From: Cyanodermella asteris
Taxonomy: Eukaryota > Ascomycota > Lecanoromycetes > Ostropales > Stictidaceae
NCBI GenBank assembly: GCA_900618795.1
Contig: UYJD01000007.1
Span: 882,385-946,384, forward strand
Direction: 5' to 3'
Length of the DNA: 64,000 bases
The translations under genes and the position numbers were made by a program. The notes under the pieces are model-generated. The model had not been told where the DNA came from. It saw only the letters and a list, made by a program, of their open reading frames with translations, and made no database searches. Of the stretch, positions 43,206-54,075 are shown piece after piece. Each line of letters starts with the position of its first letter. Within the stretch, counting starts at the first letter, position 1.

Positions 43206-44801
43206 GCTGTATCCTGTGCCTGGCGGTTCTTAGATGGTGCGGAAGGCAGCCTGGCGTCGAGAAGTATTGAAATGATCGATCATGAAATAAGTTCCGTTCC
43301 TGGAAGTGTGATTCGAGGTGCGAGGAAACCGGGCTGCTGGGAATTGCCGTGTCGTGACAGAGAGCGATCGTGAGCAGGAGTTGAGGTAGGCGCCGAGGAT
43401 GGTGTCGATTCAATTCGAACAGCTCAAGCTAGGCCCGGGTGTATCTTGATCACACTTCGATAGTATGAGCTGGTGAGGGCGTCTGATCTGTGAGCCTCTC
43501 GACAATGCGTTGATTGACTGTTTCAGAAGCTTCCTGGAGCTGGCTTTTGGGCGGCTGACATAATCTACACGCCGTTGGAGTGATCAGATGCACTTTCGCG
43601 TCCCGACTTCTCCCGATTTCGCATCTGACACCGAGACCCCAACACCACCAACATGCTTGTCACCAAGCCTACCAAGAAGCCACCAAGCCTGAACAAGCCA
43701 GACGTGAGACTATCGCATGCGCGATAGAAGAGGAGCCAAGATCAAACGGCCGGGGGCTTCCCCAGACGGCACGCAGCGCTACCAGGGTCAGTCCGACCTG
43801 GGTGTTGGATATGGATAAGAAGCAGCGGTAGGCTGATCGACCAATTTCACTCCACATTGTCATTGCAACCTTTCGGTCCTGTCAAGTCACGTAGTCTGTC
43901 ACAAGATTGTATGCGTGCTACAACGCTACTGCCACGGCTGCCGTGCGTGAGCGGCGACTTTTCACCGCTTGACAGTTGTCGTGATCTGCTCGGATGCCCA
44001 GAGCGATATCGCTTCGACCAGAGATAACGTACAGTCGTCCAATGGGAGGTTTCTTGCACCGGGAGGAGCTCTCCACGGACGGTCCGGTGCGATCAATGCG
44101 TGGATCGGGCCTGGCACGTATTCAGAAAGGGAAGATGGAAGAAGATTCTGTGACTATACGCCGTAGATATGCAGCCACAGGTCAGAGAAGTCGAGGAGGA
44201 ATCGAGTGCGGTTGGAGCCGTCGAGTGAAATGGAGCATCTCGGCCGGCGAAGATCGACGACACGCTGCACCAATTCCGCGCTGGCTGCATGTCGTCAGGC
44301 CCAGATTCTCACATGGGGGCGCCAACCTGGAAACAAACTTCTGCGTAGACGACACATGGACAGACTGCGGGTGAAATGGTGTGCTGCTGCAGACATGTGG
44401 AGAGTGAAACGCTTGGCTGGGAAGCTCGTCCCGGACCTGAAGCGCAGTATGTAGCTATCATGCTACCGAATACTTTATCTACCTACCGTCGCCCGTACTT
44501 CCCCCCATCCTTTCACCACCGCGCGTCACATCACTCCACCTTCCCTAACACCGGTCCAGTCTGCCTCTGAAAGATCTCAAGACTGTAGATAGTCCTGCCC
44601 CATCCTTCGCATCCCCTTCACACATACTGCTTCGAGGTAAAATTCGCCAGAAGTTCTCTCGCCGAGCTCGCCGACCCGACGACCGTTTCTCGACCGTTTG
44701 CGACCAAATCTCTCTTGCCCTACACCGAGCGTGACAACTCGAATTTACAATCAATACCCTCTTTCGCTGCCCGTCCAGCTCCACCTACATTTTCACTTAT
44801 C
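43206..44801. promoter_or_regulatory. Divergent region between MED18 and KGD4
   Basis: About 1.6 kb between head-to-head starts. I see no supported gene in it; short frames such as 43994-44374 (plus) have no recognisable product. The last 250 bp before Kgd4 are rich in C/T tracts, common in fungal promoters and 5' UTRs. Confidence 0.45.
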
Positions 44802-45248
44802 ATGAACTCGACACGCGCCCTCCAGCAAGCCGCCAAGCGCACACCTCTCATCAAGTTTCTCGGAAAACGCACAACACCAAGTTCGTTTGCTTCGCTCCCC
44901 CACAGGTTGCATTTCAAAGCATGCTGACATGCCATCTCAGAGTCCGTTGACCACACACCCTCACCCCACCCCGCGTCTCCCGAGTCGTCCCTCCCCGACT
45001 CATTCGCTCAGTACCGCGCCAAAGCCCAGCAGCACGGCCCTCTGTCCGGCAACAAGCCTACACAGCGAGTGGACTCGCACGCATACGGCGGCATCGGTGG
45101 CGCCACCGGTCAAAGTCTGGGACCGATCGAAGCCCCCGAGGGCACTTTCTTTGACCGTAGCGAGCTTCCCGAAAGATTCAAGAGGCTTGCATGGACAGAG
45201 ACTGAAATAGAGGCTATAAGCTCGGGCGGTGCCAGCGCATACAATTGA
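44802..45248 (+). CDS. KGD4: 2-oxoglutarate dehydrogenase subunit Kgd4 (Ymr31/MRPS36)
   Basis: The product is 128 residues from two exons (44802-44880, 44941-45248). The intron is 44881-44940 (60 nt, donor GTTCGT, branch GCTGACAT, acceptor CTCAG). The N-terminus MNSTRALQQAAKRTPLIKFL is a mitochondrial targeting sequence and continues GKRTTPKSVDHTPHPHP across the splice. The middle is a flexible Ser/Pro/Gly region. The C-terminus FFDRSELPERFKRLAWTETE, then IEAISSGGASAYN, is the conserved helix that binds the E2 core. Kgd4 anchors the E3 lipoamide dehydrogenase to 2-oxoglutarate dehydrogenase; it was once listed as a mitochondrial ribosomal protein. The identification rests on both ends of the small protein matching the family. 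Confidence 0.9.
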
Positions 45249-46612
45249 TGGAAGACGATGCTTCATGCAGATAGCGGCGTTCCGCCGTGACGACGTACGG
45301 ACGACGGGATGAACAAGCGTTCATGGCCATTGGGGAGTGTATATATCAAGTCGACGCGAACACCGAGAGTACGGGCACTTGGAAGCTCCGTTTACAGGAC
45401 GCGTACCGATTCAACCTGAGCTTTTATGCCAATCAATACGAACATATGACAAAGCAAGTCTTGGATGTGGAGCCCAAGTCTGAGGTTGACGTACGTGACT
45501 GCAATATCGTTTCGTCTGTTCCTTGCGTGCTTGCCTCGAGATGACACCCTTCCGACCAGCCTCGAGTATAAGGCAATCTCAGAGGTTACAGAAAGTTACC
45601 GCTCATCACATCCATGCTGCTGCCATCAATGCCAGGGAGAAAGAATCGACAACATTGGGCGGTTCCACAAACTACTTTCCCGGCTACCTTACGCAATATT
45701 CACAATTATATCGTTGCCTTTTGTGTAGAAGCATTTAGAACTATGCTCCGTCTCGGATTTTGTTGCTGGGCAGCTGCATCTACAAACAAACAGCTTCCGA
45801 AGGTCGTTTCCCGGCGGATCGATATTCTCATGCGTGGCTCGCTTTCAGGCAAACTTGTCTGCTTTTCTGAACTCTACGATAAGCCCAAATCTTCAATCAC
45901 GCTCTGAAGTAGTCATATGTCTCCCAACCTTCATTTCGCAGACAATTCGGGGGACCATAGACTCGTATCACAAATTACAGGCGAGTAAACACAGATACAT
46001 GCAGAGCGTGCTGCGCTTCGGATGCTGTGCGGCTAGAGGACAATCTAGAGCTTTGCCCTGTGTGCAGTACTTGCTGTCTAGAGAAAGGATCGCGCCATCA
46101 GCTATGTCACGAGATTCGTGGATTGATAGTCTAATAATAGCCTCACTTCATTCGCCAGAACCGGGTGCGATCAGTCTGAACTGACCTTCCCTTCTTAACG
46201 TGCAGCTTACTGTCGCGCCAAAGGTTGCAATCAATTCCACCTGTCCGATAGCTGAATCTTGTCACGAATAGCGGTAAAGCTCAACGCTGCGGGAAGGCAG
46301 TTCTTCGGAAATCGGCAAGATCATCGGCCCCTCAACACTATGTCCAACAGTGATCGCCCAAGACCAGCTGCATTCGTCTAGTTTCGACCTCGTCGACCAT
46401 TCATCATGCATCGCCCCCGGTTGAAGCTGCAGCTTGTTCAAGGAACGGATGCGAGCTGTGTTCCATAGCAACAACCTGGCACGGGATTGCCCCGACCATA
46501 GGCGATGGGCAGATAACACTTGAATGCGTCAACTGCCCTCTTTTCCCGCAGCTTGCTTCACCGATTGCAAGTCTCGAGGGGCTTCGGTGGGCGCAATAAC
46601 TTTTCAGCAACG
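45249..46612. other. Intergenic
   Basis: About 1.4 kb without a supported gene. Frames at 45287-45544 and 45834-46184 (plus) are not recognisable. The right end should be the promoter of the mannosidase gene. Confidence 0.45.
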
Positions 46613-48139
46613 ATGAAGCTCTCCAGTGCTGCAGTGGCAGTTTTCGCGGGCGTTGCAATTGCGGACAAGCGCTGGATCAGCAACACCACGACAGACGAGA
46701 ATCTCCGGGCGCAAGCTGTGATCGAAGCCTTCCAGCACGCCTGGAAAGGCTACGCGACCTATGCGTTCCCCCATGACGAGCTCCTGTCCGATTCTGACAG
46801 TTACAGCGACAGCAGGAATGGCTGGGGTGCCAGTGCGGTCGACGCGTTAAGCACGGCAATCATCATGCAGCAACAGGACATTGTCAACACGATCCTTAAC
46901 CACATTGTCGACATCGATTATACAAGGTCGCAGACTGCCGACTCCGTGTCCCTTTTCGAAACTACGATCCGGTACCTCGGTGGAATGCTCTCCGGCTATG
47001 ATCTTCTCAACGGGCCATTCACTAGCCTTGCCAGCGGCCAAGCTGCTAAAGTAGATGCCCTCCTCGACCAGGCAAAAACGCTTGCAAATGCGCTCTCCTT
47101 TGCCTTCGACACACCGAGCGGCATCCCGTACAACGACCTGAACATCACCGCGAAGTCGTCTCCCGACGAGCCTAATAACGTTGCCCAAGTTGGCACTCTA
47201 GTCCTCGAATGGCAGCGTCTCTCTGACCTGACTGGAAACCAGACCTACGGCGCATTAGCCCGCAAAGGCGAAACCTATCTGCTGAATCCGATGCCGAAGT
47301 ATAACGAACCGTTTCCCGGTCTTGTCGGCCTGAACATCAATGTCACGACCGGCCAATTCCTAGATGCCTCGGGAGGATGGCAAGGCGGCCGCGATAGCTT
47401 TTACGAATACCTGCTGAAAGCATACATATACGACCCATCAAGATACGGCGAGTATAAAGACCGCTGGCTCACTGCCACCTCTTCTACGATGAAGTACCTT
47501 ACTTCGCACCCATCCTCACAGCCCAACATCACCTATATTGCCGAATTCAACAACAAGACCATTGTCGAGCAGTCTCAACATCTCGCCTGTTTCGCCGGTG
47601 GAAACTTCATCCTCGGCGGACAGTACTTGAAAGAGCCAGATCTGCTGGACTATGGCCTCAAGGTCACCGAGGGCTGCTACAATACCTACCACAGCACCGC
47701 CTCGCACATCGGTCCTGAAACCTTTGGCTGGGACCCTACCGCGGTTCCATCGGAATACGCAACCTTCTACAATCAGCACGGATTTTACCCAACGCGCATC
47801 TCCGACGGGGGCACGGCTTACGTCCTTCGTCCCGAAGTCATCGAGAGCTACTACTATGCCTGGCGGGCGACAAAGGATCAAAAGTATCGTGATTGGGCTT
47901 GGGAAGCCTTTGTGGCAATCAATTCGACAGCGAGGACACCATCGGGCTTTTCAGAACTGTCCAACGTTATGGATTATGACGGGGGTGGACAGCTTAACTT
48001 CCAGGATAGCTTTCTGTTCGCAGAAGTGCTCAAATATGCGTACATTATCCACTTGGACGACGCCGAGTGGCAGGTTGGCGGCGGCTCAAACAACTTCGTG
48101 TTCAATACGGAGGCGCATCCACTGAAAGTCAAGGGATGA
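46613..48139 (+). CDS. Secreted GH47 alpha-1,2-mannosidase
   Basis: The product is 508 residues, intronless, from ATG 46613. The frame is open from 46520, but this Met gives a signal peptide (MKLSSAAVAVFAGVAIA) and the usual length of secreted fungal class I mannosidases. GH47 marks in order are FQHAWKGYATYAFPHDEL, RNGWGASAVDALSTAIIM, VSLFETTIRYLGGMLSGYDL with a catalytic-region Glu, QHLACFAGGNFILGGQYL, TAYVLRPEVIESYYYAWRAT and the C-terminal NNFVFNTEAHPLKV, whose Thr binds calcium. It removes alpha-1,2-linked mannose from high-mannose N-glycans by inversion. Several NxS/T sequons are present. Paralogues occur both in the Golgi and outside the cell; the cleavable signal and the lack of a clear membrane anchor favour secretion or the Golgi lumen. 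Confidence 0.92.
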   Translation: MKLSSAAVAVFAGVAIADKRWISNTTTDENLRAQAVIEAFQHAWKGYATYAFPHDELLSDSDSYSDSRNGWGASAVDALSTAIIMQQQDIVNTILNHIVDIDYTRSQTADSVSLFETTIRYLGGMLSGYDLLNGPFTSLASGQAAKVDALLDQAKTLANALSFAFDTPSGIPYNDLNITAKSSPDEPNNVAQVGTLVLEWQRLSDLTGNQTYGALARKGETYLLNPMPKYNEPFPGLVGLNINVTTGQFLDASGGWQGGRDSFYEYLLKAYIYDPSRYGEYKDRWLTATSSTMKYLTSHPSSQPNITYIAEFNNKTIVEQSQHLACFAGGNFILGGQYLKEPDLLDYGLKVTEGCYNTYHSTASHIGPETFGWDPTAVPSEYATFYNQHGFYPTRISDGGTAYVLRPEVIESYYYAWRATKDQKYRDWAWEAFVAINSTARTPSGFSELSNVMDYDGGGQLNFQDSFLFAEVLKYAYIIHLDDAEWQVGGGSNNFVFNTEAHPLKVKG

Positions 48140-48831
48140 GCTAGGTCCCGAAGCTTGTCAGCACGTGCAAGTCAATAATTCTAATTCTATCCGATGACCC
48201 CGTTTCCTGCACCGTGCTCGCTTACCCCGATCGTGACCATGACAGCCGTGGCTAGGTCCAAATGTCAGGACCGTGGCGAAGTTGACTCCTCGCAACGCAA
48301 GAAAGTGCCTGGAATGATCATCACGCGATCATGCCAAAGCTGGCCAAGAAAGTGGCTCTGCAGTCCAACAGATGCTTCGTACTAATGTATAACTTGGAAG
48401 CGTCTCGAGTCGAGCGACTGTATTGTTGAATTACTAACGATGACCATGACGGCCGTGATCACAGAGGTCCCGGCATAGCCAAGCATGTTCAGGACCCATG
48501 GGCGACGGACCCGTGTTAGGCTCGCTCTGGAACAACGACGGCGAGTTTGGACGGCTGGATTAATGCGCGACGAGCGAAGGAGGCTAAGCACGTCTTAAGC
48601 CATGCAAACCAGTAAATATGAGCTGTTCTACTATGTTCGACGCCCAAAAAGCATGACATGATCACTGGGTACTACGGGTGATATGAGGAACATCTTCAAA
48701 AGTGACATGCCCAACAGCTATTCGGCTCCACTCGTCAGACCTCATTTATCTATCATTACGCTCGTAGTTTTCGGAAGTGCTACCACCGGTCAAATACTTC
48801 GAGCGTCCCCAGTCAGTAACAGGACTTTGTC
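48140..48831. other. Convergent intergenic gap
   Basis: It holds the 3' ends of the mannosidase and Pol4 genes, and I see no gene in it. Confidence 0.45.
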
Positions 48832-50823
48832 TCAACCGGTGTTTCTGTCTTCGGGTTCTCTCCATGTTAGACCAAGACCCTCAAAGACCCGCTTCTCGGC
48901 TTCCATCCAGGTCTTTGCCCTCGTCTCTTCACTGCCCCACTGCTCAAGATCTACCCACTTCCCGGTACCGACATCACGCACGCCGCTGCTGTCAAACTTC
49001 CATCCTTTCTGTCGTCGAGAGTACCGTCTGAGGTCCCGCTGAAAGGTCGTTCCCGATGTCCAACCAGCAACTGCGCAACCGATCGTCTTCCATGGCGAAA
49101 TAATGTCGACGCGCCGATGCACGTTCGGGTTCTTGGTTTTGGGGTCTGCAGCCAGGTCTTCCTCGCGTGTACTCCAGCTCGGATCTTGCCAAACAACGAG
49201 TGCCTTGTCCAGTGTGTCAAAGCCACTTTTCCGACTCCCGGAACTTTTGAGGGGCAGGGTTTCCTGGTCACGGGATGAGTTCATCTCGGACATTATAAGA
49301 GTATGTGTAATCCAGCCAGACTTTTCCAATGCGTGGACAAGAGGAGAAATCAGGTATTTGGTGCCCTCTTCGTTTGGATGCGTGAGAATGACATCGACGT
49401 CTCCCGATTCTTTCTTACCTCTTCTGTAGCCTCCGACAATCACACACTGCACATCTTCGTCAACTAATTGTTTCGCGTGGTAGGTCACAACTGAGGCAAT
49501 ATACTCGACCTCGGACCGCGACATTTTCTGCTCGAACTCGTCATAATACTTCAGGCCAATTTGCTGGTTCCGGCTCAGGCTGTTCCAACCGTATTCAATA
49601 ATGTCATCGTGGTCTCGCCAACCACGATCGTAGTAAAACTCCCGGGCGGTAGTTGCCCCAACCCCCCAGATTTTGTAAAATTCGTTGAGAGCAGACAAAA
49701 TGGGGTCCTTATCGACCTCGTCTGCAGCTTGGACATGTCCGGAATTCAAGAACTCGTTCACCAGCAATGTGATCTTTTGCTCGCAGCCGGGTAACATCAT
49801 TGCCTCTTTTCCGCTGCTGAGCATGTATGGATACGAGATTATGCTCGCGATGCTGGTGCTGTAGGCGCGTACTCCTATCTCATCCCCAATCAGAAGCCGT
49901 GCCAATCTAATCTTTTTCAATAGGCTGACAAAAACCTCGTTGGCTGGATGGAGAGGCGCAGCTCGTTCACACGAGTAAATCTTGTTCTTTCTGACCCATT
50001 CCGGCAAGTCAGGAAGGTTGATGACCTCATCGTGCTCTGTCGTAGTTTCATGCAGAAGCTGGCGCTTAGGCTCACCAACAGGTTGACTAGATGGCATGAA
50101 ACTGCGTCCTGCGAAGTCTTTCGCTGCAGCGGCAGCGTTCCGATCCTTCCTGCCTTCTCGTGAGAAGCGGCCGATAATTCTTCGTTGGCTGGCCTTTTGT
50201 AGATCTTCAGCGAGCATGTCCATTGTCAGTGGGTCAGAAGCGGTCGGTTTGGCAGAAATCACTGCTGCGCAATCTTCAATGGATGCCTTGTAGACTACAT
50301 ATGTTTCGAGTGCGAGTGGCTTGCCGGCCTTGACAGAATCTCGAAGCCAGCCACTTCGCACAACTTGGATGTCGTGTGAAGATGAGCCCATCTGAGTAGG
50401 TTTCCAGCGACTCTTGGCGACATCCTCCGAGATCTTGACACGCTTTGCAGCCGGAGCACGTGTCGTGTCATCCTCATTAGACCCTTCCTCTCGCTCGAGC
50501 ATTGAAGTGTAGATCTTGAATCCCCTCGCTTTCAGCTCGAATTTGGCTCTTCTAGCTGTGCTCATGGCGCTTAGAAAAATACGGGCTCGATTGGCATCCG
50601 AGACCAAGGGTACTCCCGTGGTGACGAGCATCTCCTCTAGCTCATGCGTCTCATCTTCGCTCATGTGAATGGGAAGCACATAAATATCAGGCAAATCTTC
50701 AAACGACAAGGCTGTTGGCACATTGTTCCTGTGTTCGCCAAACTCGAGGGCGGGTTGAGTAGGGCTGTGCTGTCCATCTTGGTCTAGAGAGACAACGGTT
50801 GTGGCTTGGCTATCCGACATCAA
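48832..50823 (-). CDS. POL4: Family X DNA polymerase Pol4 (lambda/mu-like, BRCT-containing)
   Basis: The product is 663 residues, intronless. An N-terminal BRCT-like domain (about 45-190) contains DIYVLPIHMSEDETHELEEM, a Lys/Arg patch AAKRVKI that could be a nuclear signal, and RSGWLRDSVKAGKPLALETY. The 8-kDa and fingers regions carry helix-hairpin-helix segments (MLPGCEQKITLLVNEF, IWGVGATTAREFYYDRG). The palm has GGYRRGKKESGDVDVILTHP (about 463-482) with two catalytic Asp, and the third Asp is in VHRRVDIISPW (about 570). The C-terminus has FQRDLRRYSRRQKGWKFDSS, as in Pol beta-like enzymes. Yeast Pol4 fills short gaps in non-homologous end joining and base excision repair. It is head-to-head with DNA ligase I. 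ATG 50820 immediately after the first Met is an equally possible start. Confidence 0.92.
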   Translation of the reverse strand: MMSDSQATTVVSLDQDGQHSPTQPALEFGEHRNNVPTALSFEDLPDIYVLPIHMSEDETHELEEMLVTTGVPLVSDANRARIFLSAMSTARRAKFELKARGFKIYTSMLEREEGSNEDDTTRAPAAKRVKISEDVAKSRWKPTQMGSSSHDIQVVRSGWLRDSVKAGKPLALETYVVYKASIEDCAAVISAKPTASDPLTMDMLAEDLQKASQRRIIGRFSREGRKDRNAAAAAKDFAGRSFMPSSQPVGEPKRQLLHETTTEHDEVINLPDLPEWVRKNKIYSCERAAPLHPANEVFVSLLKKIRLARLLIGDEIGVRAYSTSIASIISYPYMLSSGKEAMMLPGCEQKITLLVNEFLNSGHVQAADEVDKDPILSALNEFYKIWGVGATTAREFYYDRGWRDHDDIIEYGWNSLSRNQQIGLKYYDEFEQKMSRSEVEYIASVVTYHAKQLVDEDVQCVIVGGYRRGKKESGDVDVILTHPNEEGTKYLISPLVHALEKSGWITHTLIMSEMNSSRDQETLPLKSSGSRKSGFDTLDKALVVWQDPSWSTREEDLAADPKTKNPNVHRRVDIISPWKTIGCAVAGWTSGTTFQRDLRRYSRRQKGWKFDSSGVRDVGTGKWVDLEQWGSEETRAKTWMEAEKRVFEGLGLTWREPEDRNTG

Positions 50824-51252
50824 TCGAGTGGAAGACCAAGAACAAATCTCTGAACATCACAAAGCAAAGAAGCGGATGTCTGCGGTGCAGCGAGTGGCGA
50901 TGGACGTTCATGCTTGAGTCGTTGCCATCTTCATAAGCGTATGACGCCTACTTAGAGCCGAGGGCCGCTTCGATCAAGATGAGGTCAGTATATGTGACTG
51001 ACGGAGTCAAACCCCGCAATCGCGTCACGACCACGCTAGAACGCGTCCGCCTGCTGAGCCTGTTCGTCTCCAGGCTGAAGTCGAGCCATGGTGGCGAGCA
51101 TCCACGCATTTTCCGCGGCTATCTTCACCGTTCACCATGCTGTGAGGCTCTACATAAAGCCTTCTTTCACCTCTTTGCTGGTCCCGAGAGCACACTCTGC
51201 ATTGACTTCAACTCACTCACTGTCGAGTTCGTCTCCCCGCACTAAAGCCAAT
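50824..51252. promoter_or_regulatory. Shared promoter region of POL4 and DNA ligase I
   Basis: This 429-bp segment separates two head-to-head start codons, so the two repair genes share their upstream DNA. The sequence includes AACGCGTCCG near 51037, whose ACGCGT core resembles the yeast MCB cell-cycle element seen at replication genes, including yeast CDC9. One short match may be chance. Confidence 0.6.
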
Positions 51253-54075
51253 ATGCCGCCAAAGCAGGCCACACTTGGGTACGTTCAATGTCCGCAATGG
51301 ACCCTGCAGTACGGGAGGGCCCAGATTGTGCTTTAAAATTGGGAATGCTGACTGTAATGCAGCAAATTCTTTGGAGGCAATGCCAACGGCCAAGCGGCAA
51401 ACAAACAGCAGTCTACTCTATCATTTAAGGAACGGGATGCAAAGAAAAGCCAGAAGCCAAATGGAACAACACATCAGGATGAGATGGAGCTTGACGACAA
51501 TGCCGAAGGGGGCCTTGGAGATGCGAAAGAGGAGCAGAAGCAGAGCTTATCACCCGACGTAAATCAAGCCGATGCTGAGCCATTGGCTGCGAAGAATTCG
51601 AAGAGGAAGACACCAGAGTCCGAAGCGACTGTCGAAGAGGACGAGGATGAAGAACCAGTCCGGAAGCGGGCAAGAAGAGGGATGCTAAAGGAGCAGCCGA
51701 AGACGAGGCCATCATCTGCCGGGAAAGCGTCAACCAAGAATAGCCCTTCTGGCAAAAGTCGCACCGCCAAGCCGAAGATCGAAGATGATGCGGAAGGAGA
51801 CTCAAATAAGACCAAGCATCAAGGAGCAGCATCCAAGATTAAGTCTGAGGAAGTTGCTCATGACGGTGCAGACGGAAAAGAATCGAGTCCCGCCAGTGAG
51901 GCTGAGGAAGACGACCTAGAGGACGACCCTCAGATCATATCTCAAGCACGTAAGGCCGTCCAGACGACTCTTTCAGGGAACTCCGGGGTCAAGGACCTCT
52001 ATCCCGACTGGAAAAAGGGCGATCCGGTGCCATATTCCGCGCTCTGTGTCACATTCTCGGCAGTTGAAATGACAACAAAGCGTCTCATTATCATGGATTT
52101 TTGTTCACGCTTTCTTCGACAGGTCATGCGACTTACACCAGATGATTTGTTGCCCACAGTGCAGCTCATGATCAATAAGCTGGCCGCCGATTACCAGGGC
52201 ATCGAACTAGGAATCGGAGAATCGCTGATCATGAAAGCGATAGGTGAGGCTACTGGTCGTAGCTTACAAGTGATTAAGGCAGATCAAAACGAAATTGGGG
52301 ATCTTGGTCTTGTAGCTGCCAAAAGTCGATCAAATCAGCCGACGATGTTCAAGCCAAAGCCACTGACGGTGCGCGGAGTTCTGCAACAGCTCATGAAGAT
52401 CGCCACAACTCAAGGACCCGGATCACAGCAAAGAAAAGTTGACGAGATCAAGAAACTCCTCTCTGCATCGGACGTCGGCAGCAAAGGCATCGATATAACC
52501 AAGGATAAAGGTGGTGCAAGCGAGTCCAAGTTCATCATTCGATTTCTAGAGGGCAAACTTCGACTTGGTCTTGCTGAGAGAACAGTCCTGACATCCCTGG
52601 CGCATGCAGTGGTCATTCACGAGTCCGAGCAAGCAGGCAAGAAAGTCCCGGGGCCTGATAAGATCGCTGAAGGCGAGGGTATCCTCAAGACTGTCTACAG
52701 CGAGTTGCCAAATTACGAGGTCATAATCCCACAGATTGTGGCGCATGGTTTGTTCAATTTGCGCGACAACTGCAAGCTTCAACCTGGCGTTCCTCTCAAG
52801 CCTATGCTTGCTAAGCCGACGAAGTCTATCACAGAAGTATTGGATCGATTTGAGGGCAAGAACTTCACTTGCGAGTACAAGTACGATGGTGAGCGAGCTC
52901 AGATACACTATGTGGCTGCAGACTCAGCACAATCGTATTCCAGTGACAATCCTGCTCTTCACTTTCCGGGCGGCGCGACGACAATGGAAAAGGCCTCGAC
53001 GGGTATCTCGGCGATATTTTCGAGAAACTCAGAGGACTTGTCGAAGAAATATCCTGACGTGCTGGAGAAGCTCCATACGTGGATCAAGCCCGAGACGAAG
53101 AGTTTTGTGCTTGACTGCGAGACGGTTGCGTGGGATGTCAAAGAGAAGAAGGTACTGCCGTTCCAACAACTGATGACGAGGAAGAAAAAGGACGTCAAGG
53201 CAGAGGATGTCAAGGTCAAGGTGTGTGTGTACGCTTTCGATATGCTATACCACAACGGAGAGGTAAGTCCTATCAAACGCGTACATTGGGACTCAACTGA
53301 CGATGATTAGCCGGTTGTCCAGAAGACGTTGCGCGAGCGCAGGGAGCGACTCCGTCAAGCCTTCAATGAGGTAGAGGGAGAATTCCGTTTCGCACAGTCA
53401 GGGGACACGTCCGATCTAGATGAGATACAAACTCTGCTTGAAGAGTCCGTCAAAGCGTCCTGCGAGGGCCTCATGGTAAAAATGCTGGACACCGAAGAGT
53501 CCGGCTACGAACCAAGTAAGCGTTCCCGAAACTGGCTCAAAGTCAAAAAGGACTACCTTGCAGGTGTCGGCGACTCCCTCGACCTGGTCGTTCTGGGCGC
53601 GTACTTTGGCAGAGGCAAGCGGACCAGTGTGTACGGCGCCTTTCTCCTGGCCTGCTACGACACGGCAAGCGACACGTACGAGACGGTGTGCAACATTGGC
53701 ACAGGCTTCTCCGACGAGGTTCTGGCCGAGCTGCACGCCGAGCTTAGCAAGCACACCATCGACAGGCCCAAGCCGTTCTACACGCACTCGAGCGTCAACA
53801 AGGATCAGCCCGACGTCTGGTTTGAACCGCGTTTCGTCTGGGAGGTCAAGACCGCAGATCTCACTTTGTCGCCAAGGTACAAGGCTGGCGCCGATGTGCT
53901 CAACGAGGGTAGTGGCAAGGGCATCAGCTTGCGCTTCCCGCGTTTCATCAAGAAGAGGGACGACAAGAAGCCTGACGAGGCCACGGGCAGCCGCATGGTC
54001 GTGGACATGTATCGTAAGCAGGAGAGCGTCGCCAAGCAGAAGGGCCCGTCTGTCGATGACGACTTCGAGTACTGA
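51253..54075 (+). CDS. CDC9: ATP-dependent DNA ligase I (Cdc9)
   Basis: The product is 896 residues from three exons (51253-51278, 51363-53262, 53311-54075). The introns are 51279-51362 (84 nt, donor GTACGT, branch GCTGAC) and 53263-53310 (48 nt, donor GTAAGT). Exon 1 is only 26 nt; with exon 2 it gives MPPKQATLGKFFGG, a canonical PCNA-binding box (QATLGKFF). An acidic/basic disordered region follows to about residue 230. The DNA-binding domain has LYPDWKKGDPVPYSALCVTF and VLTSLAHAVVIHE. The adenylation Lys is in CEYKYDGERAQIH (about 515). Later motifs are EGLMVKMLDTEESGYEPSKR, then NWLKVKKDYL in the nucleotidyltransferase domain, and the OB-fold has GAYFGRGKR, VCNIGTGFSDE and VWEVKTADLTLSP. 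It seals Okazaki fragments and repair nicks. Confidence 0.95.

Noticed and set aside
42669-43373. 234-codon plus-strand open frame
   Set aside because: It is antisense to MED18 exon 1, whose protein sequence and splice structure are convincing.
50824-51252. TATA box or other classical core promoter element
   Set aside because: No clear match at a sensible distance from either start; only a single ACGCGT core, reported as weak.
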